From contig NZ_JAUCEU010000007.1 of NCBI RefSeq assembly GCF_030348765.1, positions 5,181,501 through 5,245,500 on the forward strand: a DNA stretch of 64,000 bases, in the 5' to 3' direction. Shown here one piece after another: positions 35,702 to 45,386 of this stretch. The translations under genes were made by a program, and so were the position numbers. The notes under the pieces were generated by a model that was not told the DNA's origin, made no database searches, and worked only from the letters and a program-made list of their open reading frames with translations. How positions within the stretch are numbered: position 1 is the stretch's first letter; the number at the start of each line of letters is the position of its first letter. The stretch is from Neobacillus sp. CF12 (GTDB lineage: Bacteria > Bacillota > Bacilli > Bacillales > Cytobacillaceae).

Positions 35702-37423
35702 ATGGAGATTAATAAAAAGGATTTAATACGCTTATTAGAAACAATTGCGGTTTATATGGAGTTGAAAGGTGAAAATCCCTTTAAGGTATCAGCCTTTCGT
35801 AAAGCCGCGTCTGCACTGGAGTTTGATGATCGCACCCTTTCCGAAATCGAGGATTTTACTTCGCTATCAGGAATTGGCAAAGGGACCGCGGCTGTTATAG
35901 AAGAATACATAAACGAGGGCACTTCCACAGTATTGAAGGAATTAAAGGAAGAAGTCCCAAAAGGGCTAATTCCATTATTACAATTGCCAGGACTTGGTGG
36001 AAAAAAGATTGCTAAATTACATAAAGAACTTGGGGTTGAAGATGTCACAACGTTAGAAGAAGCTTGTAAAGCAGGTAAGGTGCAGGCGTTAGCAGGGTTT
36101 GGAAAAAAGACAGAAGAAAAAATCTTAAGTGCGATTGCCAATGTGGGCTCAAGACCAGATCGACTACCGCTTGCTTATATGCTTCCAATTGCTGAGCATA
36201 TTGAGGCGAAGTTAACGGAGTTTCCTGAGATTCACCAATTCTCACGGGCAGGAAGTTTGCGCAGAGTCAGAGAAACCATTAAAGACCTGGACTTTATTAT
36301 CTCGAGTGAACAACCAGATAGGGTGAAACAGTCCTTGCTGGAATTACCTAATATAAAAGAGATTATTGGTGCGGGAGATACTAAGGTATCACTTGTGTTT
36401 GAGTTTGATTATGATGTATCGGTTGATTTCCGTCTTGTAAAACCAGAGGAATTTATTACAACTCTTCATCATTTTACTGGTTCAAAGGATCACAATGTCC
36501 GGATGAGACAACTAGCAAAGGAACGCGGGGAAAAAATTAGTGAGTATGGTGTGGAAAATTTAGAGACAGGTGAAATTCTTACTTTTACCTCAGAGGAAGA
36601 ATTTTACAAGCATTTTGACCTGCCATTTATTCCTCCTGAAGTACGAGAAGATGGAAAAGAAGTAGAGGATTTTCACAAATATGCTGGTGAATTAATTGAG
36701 CTAGGGGATATAAAGGGCGACCTGCATATGCACTCAACCTGGAGCGATGGGGCTCATTCGATTGAGGAAATGGTGGAATCCTGCCGTGCAAAGGGTTATA
36801 AATATATGGCGATCACCGACCACTCCCAGTATTTAAAAGTAGCAAATGGGCTGACACGTGAACGATTGCTTCAACAAAAAGAAGAAATCAGAAAACTAAA
36901 TGATAAATATGACGACATACTAATTTTATCAGGAGTTGAAATGGACATTTTACCAGATGGCACATTGGATTATGAGGATGATCTCCTTGCTGAAATGGAT
37001 TTCGTCATCGCCTCCATTCATTCTGCTTTTTCACAACCGCGTGAAAAAATAATGGAACGGTTACGTACAGCATTAACAAATGCACATGTTGATTTAATTG
37101 CCCATCCGACTGGTAGAAAAATCGGCAAACGAGAAGGATACGATGTCGATATCGATATGCTGATAGAATTAGCAAAGGAAACAAATACCGCTTTAGAACT
37201 CAATGCCAATCCCAATCGATTGGACTTAAAAGCAGAATATTTACGACAAGCACAAGAAGCGGGAGTTAAAATCTTTATTAATACAGATGCCCATAAAAAA
37301 GAGACGCTATCGCATATGAAAGTCGGCGTATCCACAGCGAAAAAGGGCTGGATAAAAAAATCATCGGTCATCAATGCTCTTGAACCGAATGACTTACTAG
37401 AGTTTTTGCATAATCGAAAATAG
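35702..37423 (+). CDS. polX: DNA polymerase/3'-5' exonuclease PolX
   Basis: Family X repair polymerase for short gaps. The 573-residue protein has helix-hairpin-helix parts ([28 protein letters not shown]), the nucleotidyltransferase core ([19 protein letters not shown] with the metal-binding aspartates) and a C-terminal PHP exonuclease domain (about 335-570) beginning [11 protein letters not shown]. The ATG at 35702 follows AGGTAGG. mutS2 begins 13 bases later, in the B. subtilis order. Confidence 0.95.
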   Translation: MEINKKDLIRLLETIAVYMELKGENPFKVSAFRKAASALEFDDRTLSEIEDFTSLSGIGKGTAAVIEEYINEGTSTVLKELKEEVPKGLIPLLQLPGLGGKKIAKLHKELGVEDVTTLEEACKAGKVQALAGFGKKTEEKILSAIANVGSRPDRLPLAYMLPIAEHIEAKLTEFPEIHQFSRAGSLRRVRETIKDLDFIISSEQPDRVKQSLLELPNIKEIIGAGDTKVSLVFEFDYDVSVDFRLVKPEEFITTLHHFTGSKDHNVRMRQLAKERGEKISEYGVENLETGEILTFTSEEEFYKHFDLPFIPPEVREDGKEVEDFHKYAGELIELGDIKGDLHMHSTWSDGAHSIEEMVESCRAKGYKYMAITDHSQYLKVANGLTRERLLQQKEEIRKLNDKYDDILILSGVEMDILPDGTLDYEDDLLAEMDFVIASIHSAFSQPREKIMERLRTALTNAHVDLIAHPTGRKIGKREGYDVDIDMLIELAKETNTALELNANPNRLDLKAEYLRQAQEAGVKIFINTDAHKKETLSHMKVGVSTAKKGWIKKSSVINALEPNDLLEFLHNRK

Positions 37424-37436
37424 GGGGTTCATCTCC

Positions 37437-39794
37437 ATGCAAGAAAGATCGTTAAAAGTATTGGAATTTACCAAAGTGAGGGACCAGCTCATTGAGCATG
37501 CGGCCTCATCACTTGGAATAGATAAGTTAAAGAATTTGGTTCCTTCAACTGATTTTGAGGAAGTAGTCAAACTTCAAGCCGAGACCGACGAAGCATCAAC
37601 GGTACTACGGATAAAAGGGAATGTCCCATTATCAGGAATTCATGATCTTCGTGCCCATATTAAGCGCTCTGTCATTGGAGGAGTGCTTAGTTCCCATGAG
37701 TTGGTACAAGTTGCTAGTACCATCCATGCAAGTCGGCAAATGAAGAGATTTATTGAGGATATTGCTGAAGAAAGAACGGAAATTCCCATTTTATTAGAGC
37801 AGGTCGACAGGATTATTCCATTAGTAAATTTGGAAGAGTCTATTCGATATGCGATTGATGAGAGTGGAGAAGTGCTTGATAGTGCGAGTGATCTGTTGCG
37901 TTCATTAAGACACCAATTGCGCTCGAATGAAGCACGTGTCCGTGAAAAATTAGAGAGCATGATTCGCTCATCCAATGCAGCAAAGATGTTGTCAGACTCC
38001 ATCATTACGATCCGGAATGACCGGTTTGTTATTCCTGTTAAACAGGAGTATCGGAGTCACTACGGCGGCATTATCCATGACCAAAGTTCATCAGGGCAAA
38101 CGCTATTTATTGAACCACAAGTTATTGTCCAATTAAACAATCAGTTACAGGATATAAGAGTAAAAGAACAGCTTGAAATCGAAAGAATCTTGACGGAGCT
38201 TTCTGCAAAGACAGCTGAATTTGAATCTGAGCTGCAAGTGATTGTTGAGATTTTGGCTAATCTTGATTTTATTTTTGCAAAGGCAAGATATGGTCGCAAG
38301 ATGAAAGCAAGTATGCCTCTCATGAATAATGAAGGAAGAATCGCCTTATATAAAGCCAGACACCCATTAATTCCGATTGATGAAGTCGTTGCCAACGATA
38401 TTTTGCTGGGCAAGGATTATACAACAATTGTCATTACGGGACCAAACACTGGTGGTAAAACCGTTACCTTAAAAACGCTAGGGCTATGTTCGCTAATGGC
38501 ACAAGCAGGATTACAGATTCCTGCCTATGATGGTTCAGAACTTGCTGTTTTTGATGCAATCTATGCAGATATCGGTGATGAACAATCCATCGAACAAAGC
38601 TTAAGTACGTTTTCTTCCCACATGGTAAATATCGTGGATATTTTGGAGAAGGTCGATTTCAATTCACTTGTCCTATTTGATGAACTTGGCGCAGGAACAG
38701 ACCCACAGGAAGGTGCAGCACTTGCCATTTCGATACTGGACGAGGTGCATAATCGAGGAGCAAGGGTTATTGCCACAACTCATTATCCAGAGTTAAAGGC
38801 ATATGGGTATAACCGTGAAGGCGTTCTTAATGCCAGTGTTGAATTTGACGTGGAGACATTGAGCCCAACCTACAAACTTCTACTTGGAGTACCGGGACGC
38901 AGTAATGCATTTGAAATTTCAAAACGACTAGGTTTAAATGATCGTGTCATTGCGGCAGCGAGATCACATGTAAGTGAAGATACCAATCAAATTGATAAGA
39001 TGATTGCTTCGCTTGAAAACAGTAAGCGACAAGCTGAAATTGAACATGATGAGGCGCGTGATTATTTAAGACAGGCAGAAAAGCTCCATCAGGATATGCA
39101 AAAGCAGATGATTGAATTTTACGAGAAAAAGGACTCAATGCTTGAAAAAGCTGCTGAACAAGCTGGTGAAATTCTTGAACAAGCAAAGAGTGAGGCAGAA
39201 AAGGTTATTCGTGACCTTCGTAAAATGAGAATTGAAAAGCATGCAGATATTAAGGAACATGAATTAATTGATGCAAAACACCGTCTTGAAGCAGCAACAC
39301 CTGAAATTAAGAAATCTTCTAACCAAGTTAAACAAAAAACGAAGAAACATTCCCTTACTCCGGGTGATGAAGTCAATGTTCTAACATTTGGACAAAAGGG
39401 TACGCTTCTTGAAAAGGTCTCAGATAACGAATGGCAGGTCCAGATCGGTATTTTGAAAATGAAAGTAAAAGAAAAGGATTTAGAGTTTATTAGTACGCCT
39501 AAGCCAGTAGAGACAAGACCGATGGCTATTGTCAAAGGCAGAGATGCAGATGTGAAGTTAGAATTAGATTTACGCGGAGAAAGATATGAGGCCGCACTCT
39601 CAAGAGTGGAAAAATATATAGATGATGCGTTATTATCAAACTATCCTCGTGTATCGATTATTCATGGGAAAGGCACGGGAGCATTAAGACAAGGAGTCCA
39701 GGAATATCTGCGGAATCACCGTTCTGTTAAGAAAATTCGCTTTGGAGAAGCAGGTGAAGGCGGTTCTGGAGTTACCATTGTTGAATTTAAATAA
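37437..39794 (+). CDS. mutS2: Endonuclease MutS2
   Basis: MutS-family ATPase linked to recombination control and rescue of collided ribosomes. The 785-residue protein lacks the mismatch-recognition domain. It has core and clamp helices (about 1-310), an ATPase with Walker A GPNTGGKT (about residue 335), Walker B and signature around [16 protein letters not shown], a coiled-coil arm (about 515-640), and a C-terminal Smr nuclease domain (about 705-785: [26 protein letters not shown]). Confidence 0.97.
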   Translation: MQERSLKVLEFTKVRDQLIEHAASSLGIDKLKNLVPSTDFEEVVKLQAETDEASTVLRIKGNVPLSGIHDLRAHIKRSVIGGVLSSHELVQVASTIHASRQMKRFIEDIAEERTEIPILLEQVDRIIPLVNLEESIRYAIDESGEVLDSASDLLRSLRHQLRSNEARVREKLESMIRSSNAAKMLSDSIITIRNDRFVIPVKQEYRSHYGGIIHDQSSSGQTLFIEPQVIVQLNNQLQDIRVKEQLEIERILTELSAKTAEFESELQVIVEILANLDFIFAKARYGRKMKASMPLMNNEGRIALYKARHPLIPIDEVVANDILLGKDYTTIVITGPNTGGKTVTLKTLGLCSLMAQAGLQIPAYDGSELAVFDAIYADIGDEQSIEQSLSTFSSHMVNIVDILEKVDFNSLVLFDELGAGTDPQEGAALAISILDEVHNRGARVIATTHYPELKAYGYNREGVLNASVEFDVETLSPTYKLLLGVPGRSNAFEISKRLGLNDRVIAAARSHVSEDTNQIDKMIASLENSKRQAEIEHDEARDYLRQAEKLHQDMQKQMIEFYEKKDSMLEKAAEQAGEILEQAKSEAEKVIRDLRKMRIEKHADIKEHELIDAKHRLEAATPEIKKSSNQVKQKTKKHSLTPGDEVNVLTFGQKGTLLEKVSDNEWQVQIGILKMKVKEKDLEFISTPKPVETRPMAIVKGRDADVKLELDLRGERYEAALSRVEKYIDDALLSNYPRVSIIHGKGTGALRQGVQEYLRNHRSVKKIRFGEAGEGGSGVTIVEFK

Positions 39795-39813
39795 TATCTG
39801 GGGAGAATAAGGA

Positions 39814-40221
39814 ATGAACCAGTTTTGGGATAACGTGTATATTCAAAGTGCTGCCAATTATAGCGTAGTTATTTTATGTGTGATTGTCTTTTTAGCCATT
39901 TTTGAATTAGTAACAAAGTATAAAAATTGGGAAGAGATTCAAAAGGGGAACGTCGCGGTAGCAATGGCAACCGGAGGGAAGATATTCGGGATTGCCAATA
40001 TTTTTCGTTATTCGATCGAGCAAAACGATTCACTAGTAACCATGATTAGCTGGGGAGTATTTGGTTTTGTGCTATTACTAGTTGGTTATTTTATCTTTGA
40101 ATTTTTAACACCTAAATTCAATATTGATGAAGAAATTAAAAATGATAATCGTGCAGTTGGATTAATAGCGATGTTTTTATCAATCGGATTATCCTATGTA
40201 ATTGGTGCAGGAATTTCGTAA
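39814..40221 (+). CDS. yshE: DUF350 family membrane protein YshE
   Basis: A 135-residue protein with four membrane helices (about 15-33, 45-65, 80-98, 112-132). The motif NVAVAMATGGKIFG is the DUF350 hallmark. The ATG has GGGGAG upstream. It follows mutS2 after 19 bases, as in B. subtilis. Function unknown. The chromosomal backbone is interrupted after this gene. Confidence 0.88.
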   Translation: MNQFWDNVYIQSAANYSVVILCVIVFLAIFELVTKYKNWEEIQKGNVAVAMATGGKIFGIANIFRYSIEQNDSLVTMISWGVFGFVLLLVGYFIFEFLTPKFNIDEEIKNDNRAVGLIAMFLSIGLSYVIGAGIS

Positions 40222-40233
40222 GGGGAGAAGAAA

Positions 40234-40314
40234 GTGGAGACATTAGCTAAAGTACTTCTAGGTTTATGCGCTTTGTTTTTGCTAATTGGTTTGGGGTACA
40301 TATTGTTTTTTTAA
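40234..40314 (+). CDS. Possible 26-aa hydrophobic peptide after yshE
   Basis: A GTG at 40234, six bases after AGGGGAG, opens 26 codons (METLAKVLLGLC...) ending in TAA at 40312. Almost the whole product is a single membrane helix (LLGLCALFLLIGLGYILFF). The strong ribosome site and the 12-base gap to yshE suggest a small operon member. Confidence 0.45.
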   Translation: METLAKVLLGLCALFLLIGLGYILFF

Positions 40315-40335
40315 CACGAAAGTCATCTCTGATGT

Positions 40336-40548
40336 TTTGAATTTTAAAAAAATCACCAAGAATTGCCCGGTGAAAGTCAGTTCACAATAGCAGATGAATT
40401 TCGGTCCCTGAGTTTACATTTCGACTAGACGGAGGGAATGAACGGATTGTCCCGTTATCGACTTAATAGCCGGAGAATATCATATTTTCAACTAAGGTGG
40501 TACCGCGATGGACAGTCGCCTCTACATTCAGGGGCGGCTTTTTTAAAA
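40336..40548 (+). promoter_or_regulatory. Orphan T-box leader with no downstream gene
   Basis: A near-canonical T-box AAGGTGGTACCGCG (40494-40507, one G fewer than usual), a preceding CCCGTTATC segment and a terminator (CGCCTC/GGGGCG, then T's, 40517-40544). The 5' part is short, no promoter is visible and Stem I looks incomplete. Aligned by eye to the pheS leader, GAATTTCGG.CCCTGAG suggests a TTC (Phe) specifier near 40400-40402; the T in the T-box fits an A discriminator. No reading frame follows before a second terminator at 40673-40704. Confidence 0.7.
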
Positions 40549-40672
40549 CGAAAGGTCATTGAGCACAGGAGCAAAAAATATACCTGCTATTACTTTATAT
40601 AAATCCGTTTGGATTTGATATATACATACATTTGAGCCAGAACCTGGAGTTAGGATCACTTTATTAGAGAGA

Positions 40673-40704
40673 AAGGAAACAGCGTAGTTGCTGTTTTCTT
40701 TTTT
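40673..40704 (+). terminator. Terminator-like hairpin downstream of the orphan T-box
   Basis: GAAACAGC and GCTGTTTTC pair around GTAGTT, followed by seven T. There is no gene between the orphan T-box and this hairpin, only about 125 bases of AT-rich sequence. Confidence 0.7.
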
Positions 40705-40790
40705 TATGGGTAAAAATAGGGCTAATGTCCTACCAAAGATTGTTCCCGAAAACCGCGACTGGGCAAGATGAACTGATTTTCTGAATTTAA

Positions 40791-40820
40791 TTGACAATGA
40801 TAATCATTTTCAATTAATAT
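40791..40820 (+). promoter_or_regulatory. Promoter with Fur box before the acetyltransferase/esterase pair
   Basis: The 19-mer at 40793-40811 matches the Fur consensus (GATAATGATAATCATTATC) at 17 of 19 positions. It overlaps TTGACA (40791-40796) and lies before a TAATAT (40815-40820), so Fur would cover the promoter core. Iron-limited induction is inferred. Confidence 0.88.
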
Positions 40821-40857
40821 TTTCATGTAATCAAAATGTTCTGACAGACAGGAGCTG

Positions 40858-41523
40858 ATTGTTATAAAGAGAGAAGAAAATTTTGAAGCAATTTTCCAAG
40901 ACAGGGAATATCATAAATTCATCTCATTCAGACATGTGACTAGAAAAGATATAGATATCCTGCATACTTGGATGCAGCTTCCGCACATTGCCCCTTTTTG
41001 GAAGCTTAACGTGAGCAGAGATCGATTTGCCGGCTATTTGGACCGGACGCTTCACGCAGATAATAAACGGGTTTTTCTCGTTTATGTAGATGATCTCCCT
41101 GTGGCCTACCTGATGGCGTACAGCATTTTTCAAGATCCCGTAAAAGACTATTACGAAGCAAAAAGCGGTGATCTTGGCATGCATCTGCTTATCGGGCCAA
41201 GAAAATTCTTAAATAAAGACGATGGGCTTATGCTCATAAGAGCCATGACGGCCTTTCTTATGAAAAAATATGAGTGCGGACGCATCATAGGTGAGCCTGA
41301 TGTAAGAAACCGAATTGTCATTCCGATTTTAAAGAGAATTGGCGGAGAAAGATTTGGCACCATCACGATGCCCCATAAGAAAGCAGCTTTAATGATAGGT
41401 GACAGAAATCGTTTTTACCGCTATTTATTGACGAAAGATGTTGAATTTAGGAAAGTGCCTAAACTGGAAGACAACACTTTTTGGAAAGCAGGAGCGCCAT
41501 GTGAAAAGGAACCACCCAATTGA
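40858..41523 (+). CDS. IucB/RhbD-like GNAT acetyltransferase, probably non-AUG start
   Basis: A siderophore-type N-acyltransferase. The family core is clear: ISFRHVTRKDIDILHTWM, PHIAPFWKLN, then LGMHLLIGPRKFLNKDDG and IIGEPDVRNRIVIPILKRIG. The first usual start codon in frame is GTG 40936, but the conserved block begins upstream of it, and the frame is open and protein-like (KREENFEAIFQDREYHKF) back to GGAG at 40851-40854. That implies initiation at ATT 40858, GTT 40861 or ATA 40864. It overlaps the esterase by 23 bases. It is distinct from the RhbD homologue at 47151. Confidence 0.8.
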   Translation: MVIKREENFEAIFQDREYHKFISFRHVTRKDIDILHTWMQLPHIAPFWKLNVSRDRFAGYLDRTLHADNKRVFLVYVDDLPVAYLMAYSIFQDPVKDYYEAKSGDLGMHLLIGPRKFLNKDDGLMLIRAMTAFLMKKYECGRIIGEPDVRNRIVIPILKRIGGERFGTITMPHKKAALMIGDRNRFYRYLLTKDVEFRKVPKLEDNTFWKAGAPCEKEPPN

Positions 41524-42469
41524 TCAGGATCTATCAGATTTGCTTGGACGCATCAGTGAAAAAATGATGGAGCTTAAGCATCCGCCATTGGAGGAACTGA
41601 CGCCTGAACAGTCGCGATTTTTTTATAAAGAAGCAAGAACATTTTTCAAGCCGTTTGAGTCAGACGGCATTCAAACACATAATGTCAATGTCGGTGAAGG
41701 GAATATCCCTGTCAGGATTTATCAGCCGGCAGGAGCCGAAGAACTGCCGGTTTTTCTATTTATGCATGGAGGGGGATGGGTCTTTGGAGATTTAGACAGT
41801 GCGGACTCATTATGCACGTATTTTGCAAAAAATGCGGAGTGCCTTGTGATTTCAGTAGGTTACAGGCTTGCTCCTGAACATCCATTTCCGGCTGCACTGC
41901 AGGATGTCATGGGTGTGGCACAATGGGCGCTAGAAAATGTTTGGCACTGGAACGGAAATCCTGCTCAGATGGCGATTGGAGGCGAATCGTCTGGAGCGAA
42001 TCTTGCAGCAGCGGCAGTCCTCTGGATGAAGGAACTCGGAAGCTGTCCTTTTCATCTTCAAGTCCTTATTACTCCTGTACTTCGTCATCAGTTTGAAACG
42101 GATTCCTATCAATCTGGGTATGCATTTAATCTGACGAAAGAAAAAATGGAGTGGTTTTGGAACCATTACGTAACCGATGCGAGACAGGGAAGCCATCCAT
42201 TTGCTTCTCCTCTGAATGCCAAAAGTCATAAAGATGTGCCGCCATTGCTTTTGGTAACGGCAGAATATGATCCTTTAAGAGATGAAGGATTCCAATATGC
42301 GGAAAAACTAAAAAACGAAGGGGTTCATGTGAAGCATCTGCATTTCAGGAAGCTCGTTCACAGTTTTCCTAATATGATCGGCCAGGTCAAAAGTGCAGAT
42401 TCAGCCATGACCGAACTGGCCGGAACTTTAAAAACGAAGCTAAGAGAACGTTTTTTATTTTTTAATTGA
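41501..42469 (+). CDS. HSL-family alpha/beta hydrolase (esterase)
   Basis: A 322-residue hydrolase. The oxyanion motif HGGGWVFGD, nucleophile elbow GGESSGANLA, acid EYDPLRDEG and catalytic His in LVHSFPNM form the complete hormone-sensitive-lipase set. The GTG at 41501 has GGAG six bases upstream; the frame further up lies inside the preceding gene. It shares the first Fur promoter with the acetyltransferase. Its stop codon overlaps the second Fur box. A substrate cannot be named; a role with an acylated siderophore or precursor is possible. Confidence 0.85.
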   Translation: MKRNHPIDQDLSDLLGRISEKMMELKHPPLEELTPEQSRFFYKEARTFFKPFESDGIQTHNVNVGEGNIPVRIYQPAGAEELPVFLFMHGGGWVFGDLDSADSLCTYFAKNAECLVISVGYRLAPEHPFPAALQDVMGVAQWALENVWHWNGNPAQMAIGGESSGANLAAAAVLWMKELGSCPFHLQVLITPVLRHQFETDSYQSGYAFNLTKEKMEWFWNHYVTDARQGSHPFASPLNAKSHKDVPPLLLVTAEYDPLRDEGFQYAEKLKNEGVHVKHLHFRKLVHSFPNMIGQVKSADSAMTELAGTLKTKLRERFLFFN

Positions 42470-42490
42470 GAATGAGAATTATTTTCAATA
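42466..42490 (+). promoter_or_regulatory. Second Fur box before the rhb genes
   Basis: The 19-mer at 42468-42486 matches the Fur consensus at 15 of 19 positions (TGAGAATTATTTTCA core). It overlaps a TTGAGA -35-like element at 42466 and the esterase stop codon. It suggests that the rhbA-F genes can also be transcribed from their own iron-controlled promoter. Confidence 0.75.
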
Positions 42491-42506
42491 AGAAGGGTGA
42501 TTATAT

Positions 42507-43859
42507 TTGCTGACAAATGAATTCTACCTAAACAGTCAAAACAAACGGGAATCAAATGCAAGATCTTATCCGCGCAGAATTCCGATTGCCATTAGTGAAG
42601 CAGAAGGGGTTTATGTAAAAGACGTGGAGAACAAAACGTACATAGACTGTCTGGCAGGAGCAGGCACACTGGCACTTGGCCATAACCATCCTGTTGTGAT
42701 TGAAGCAATAGAAAATGTAATCAGAGGGAAACGCCCGCTTCACACGCTTGATCTTACGACGCCAATGAAAGAGGAGTTTGTGGAAGAACTGTTTGATGCA
42801 CTGCCGGCCTCATTTGCAGAAAATGCGAAGATTCAATTTTGCGGCCCATCTGGTTCAGATGCGATTGAAGCAGCAATGAAGCTTGTGAAAACGGCAACTG
42901 GAAGGGGCGGAATGCTCTCGTTTCAAGGCGGATACCACGGAATGACTAATGGATCCCTCAGCCTCATGGGGAATCTTGGTCCGAAGATGAAAATTCCGAA
43001 TCTGATGTCTGATGTTCACTTTCTTCCATATCCATATTCATACCGTTGTCCGTTTGGAATTGGGGGAAAAGGAGGAGCAGCAGTCGGATCGACATTCATT
43101 GAACGGACCTTGAATGATCCGGAATCAGGGATTGTAAAGCCTGCGGGAATGGTCATGGAAGTTGTTCAGGGTGAGGGAGGCGCCATACCTGCACCTGATG
43201 AATGGGTGAAGCAAGTCCGCCGGATTACTTCTGAACAGCAGATTCCACTTATTGTGGATGAAGTGCAGACAGGATTCGGGCGCACGGGAAAAATGTTTGC
43301 ATTTGAGCATGCCGGCATTACTCCTGATGTGGTTGTTTTATCAAAAGCAATTGGCGGTACTCTCCCTCTTGCGGTCATTGTCTATCACAAGGATTTAGAC
43401 CAGTGGGAGCCTGGCGCTCATTCAGGAACCTTCCGCGGCAATCAGCTGGCCATTGCAGCAGGTACGGCAACAATGAAGTTTATTAAGCGGGAAAAACTTG
43501 ACGAGCAGGCAGCTCTGCTTGGTGACTTCCTCATGCTGCGCTTAAAGGAAATGAAACAAGATGTCCAATCCATTGGTGACGTCCGAGGTTTAGGTCTTAT
43601 GGTTGGAGCTGAAATCGTCGACACAACGGCTCCTGCAGATGCACTCGGAAGTTACCCTGCAAATCCGCAGCTGGCTAAGAAAATTCAGCAGGAATGCTTT
43701 AAACGTGGGCTGATCCTGGAGCTAGGCGGTCGTCACGGAAGTACCGTCAGATTCCTGCCTCCGCTGATTATCACAAAAGAGCAGCTTGAAACGGTGTGCG
43801 ATCTGTTCTTCGAAGCGTCTATGGCAGCGGAAAAAGCGCTTATGCCAAGTTTCGTATAG
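42507..43859 (+). CDS. rhbA: Diaminobutyrate--2-oxoglutarate aminotransferase (RhbA-like)
   Basis: Makes L-2,4-diaminobutyrate from aspartate semialdehyde, the first step to 1,3-diaminopropane. The 450-residue class III PLP aminotransferase shows CGPSGSDAIEAAMKL, GGYHGMTNGSLSLMG, the cofactor Asp region IVDEVQTGFGRTGKMFAFE and the PLP lysine in VLSKAIGG. The TTG at 42507 lies seven bases after AAGGGTGA. It begins the six-gene rhb order. The symbol is by analogy with S. meliloti. Confidence 0.93.
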   Translation: MLTNEFYLNSQNKRESNARSYPRRIPIAISEAEGVYVKDVENKTYIDCLAGAGTLALGHNHPVVIEAIENVIRGKRPLHTLDLTTPMKEEFVEELFDALPASFAENAKIQFCGPSGSDAIEAAMKLVKTATGRGGMLSFQGGYHGMTNGSLSLMGNLGPKMKIPNLMSDVHFLPYPYSYRCPFGIGGKGGAAVGSTFIERTLNDPESGIVKPAGMVMEVVQGEGGAIPAPDEWVKQVRRITSEQQIPLIVDEVQTGFGRTGKMFAFEHAGITPDVVVLSKAIGGTLPLAVIVYHKDLDQWEPGAHSGTFRGNQLAIAAGTATMKFIKREKLDEQAALLGDFLMLRLKEMKQDVQSIGDVRGLGLMVGAEIVDTTAPADALGSYPANPQLAKKIQQECFKRGLILELGGRHGSTVRFLPPLIITKEQLETVCDLFFEASMAAEKALMPSFV

Positions 43860-43871
43860 GAGGTGAAGAAA

Positions 43872-45386
43872 ATGACAGCCAGTGTAAAAACAAAAATAGA
43901 TGCTTTTTTTCTCACAAATTCACAAGGCGGCCTGGAAAGCTATCAACATGTCATGAACCAGGCGATGGAAACGCTGAAATCAGCCGTTCTTGCAAATGCT
44001 CCATTCAGCGGTGCTTCTCCTCAGCTTGTTAAGGAGGGACTTGAAGCTCAATTTCCTGAGTTCCTCCCTGAAGTTGCCGGCAGTCCCATGGAGGTATTTC
44101 ACAAGCTTTCATCTGCGGTTGCTGACCATGCCGTCTCTGTCCATCATCCGTTATGTGCAGCACATCTACACTGTCCGCCGATGCTGCCTGGTTTAGCAGC
44201 TGAAGTGCTGATTTCAGGATTGAATCTTTCAATGGACTCCTGGGACCAGAGCGGAGCTGCAACCATGGTGGAGCAGATAGTCATGGATGGGCTTTGCCGC
44301 CTTTTCGGTCTTTATGAAGGCGACGGGGTCATGACGAGTGGAGGAACACAATCCAATTTGATGGGGCTTCTTCTTGCAAGAGAGCGTGCAGCTTTAAAGC
44401 TTTGGAACTGGGATATTAAGAAGCAGGGTCTCCCTGTAGAACACCACCTTCTTAAAATTCTCTGCTCGGATGCAGCCCATTTTTCCGTTCAGCAGGCAGC
44501 CTCTGTTTTAGGGCTTGGAGAAGAAGCCGTCATTCCTGTAAAAACAGATGCTGCCCACAGGATGTGCATGAACGATTTAGAAGAAAAGCTGAAGCAGCTT
44601 AAAAAAGAAGGAAAAATTCCTTTTGCCCTAATCGCCACAGCAGGCACAACCGATTTTGGAGCCATAGATCCCCTAGAAATAATGAGTCAGGCCGCTAAGC
44701 AATACGATCTTTGGTTCCATGTGGATGCGGCATATGGGGGAGGCCTCATGATGTCAGATCAGCACAAACACAAACTGAAAGGCATTGATGAGGCGGACTC
44801 CATCACAGTTGATTTTCACAAAATGTTTTACCAGCCAATCAGCTGCGGGGCGTTCCTGGTAAATGACCGCAGCTCGTTTTCCTATATGAAGCGGCACGCA
44901 GATTACCTCAACCCAGAAGAAGATGAAGAAGAAGAGGTGCCGAATCTTGTAGGAAAATCCCTGCAGACAACAAGAAGATTTGATGCGTTAAAACCCTTCC
45001 TATCCTTTCAGCTGATTAGCAGGAGCGACTGGTCAGAAATCATCTGCCGCACCCTTTCCCTTGCAAAGGATGCCCATAAAATGCTTGAACATGACAGTTC
45101 ATTTACGGTTATGCATAAACCAGAGCTGAGCACGGTTGTTTTCAGGTATACAGGAGACGGCATGCTTACGGAGGATGACGTTAATCTTCTAAACTACCGG
45201 ATTCGGGACAGGTTGCTTGCAAATGGAGAAGCGGTCATTGCCCGTACAAAGGTAAAGGGACATGCTTGCCTTAAATTTACACTATTAAATCCACTCGCAG
45301 AAGCAGAGGATCTGTCAAAACTGATCCAGAGAATAAAAGAAATCGGACATAATGAATGGAGGAGGCTTCAGAATGAACAGGGATGA
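43872..45386 (+). CDS. rhbB: L-2,4-diaminobutyrate decarboxylase (RhbB-like)
   Basis: Decarboxylates diaminobutyrate to 1,3-diaminopropane. The 504-residue group II PLP decarboxylase has TSGGTQSNLMGLLLARE, AGTTDFGAIDPL, the cofactor Asp/His in WFHVDAAYGGG and the PLP lysine in SITVDFHKMFYQP. The ATG at 43872 is chosen because GGAGGTGA lies just before it. Its end overlaps the ribosome site and start of rhbC. Confidence 0.93.
   Translation: MTASVKTKIDAFFLTNSQGGLESYQHVMNQAMETLKSAVLANAPFSGASPQLVKEGLEAQFPEFLPEVAGSPMEVFHKLSSAVADHAVSVHHPLCAAHLHCPPMLPGLAAEVLISGLNLSMDSWDQSGAATMVEQIVMDGLCRLFGLYEGDGVMTSGGTQSNLMGLLLARERAALKLWNWDIKKQGLPVEHHLLKILCSDAAHFSVQQAASVLGLGEEAVIPVKTDAAHRMCMNDLEEKLKQLKKEGKIPFALIATAGTTDFGAIDPLEIMSQAAKQYDLWFHVDAAYGGGLMMSDQHKHKLKGIDEADSITVDFHKMFYQPISCGAFLVNDRSSFSYMKRHADYLNPEEDEEEEVPNLVGKSLQTTRRFDALKPFLSFQLISRSDWSEIICRTLSLAKDAHKMLEHDSSFTVMHKPELSTVVFRYTGDGMLTEDDVNLLNYRIRDRLLANGEAVIARTKVKGHACLKFTLLNPLAEAEDLSKLIQRIKEIGHNEWRRLQNEQG

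Noticed and set aside
40543..40797. 84-codon minus-strand frame between the orphan T-box and the Fur promoter
   Set aside because: Crosses a terminator hairpin, has no ribosome site and no recognisable family; a decayed gene cannot be excluded.
42507..43859. Reading rhbA as an ectoine or GABA pathway aminotransferase
   Set aside because: Context with the diaminobutyrate decarboxylase and IucA/IucC genes fits siderophore synthesis, and no ectoine synthase is present.
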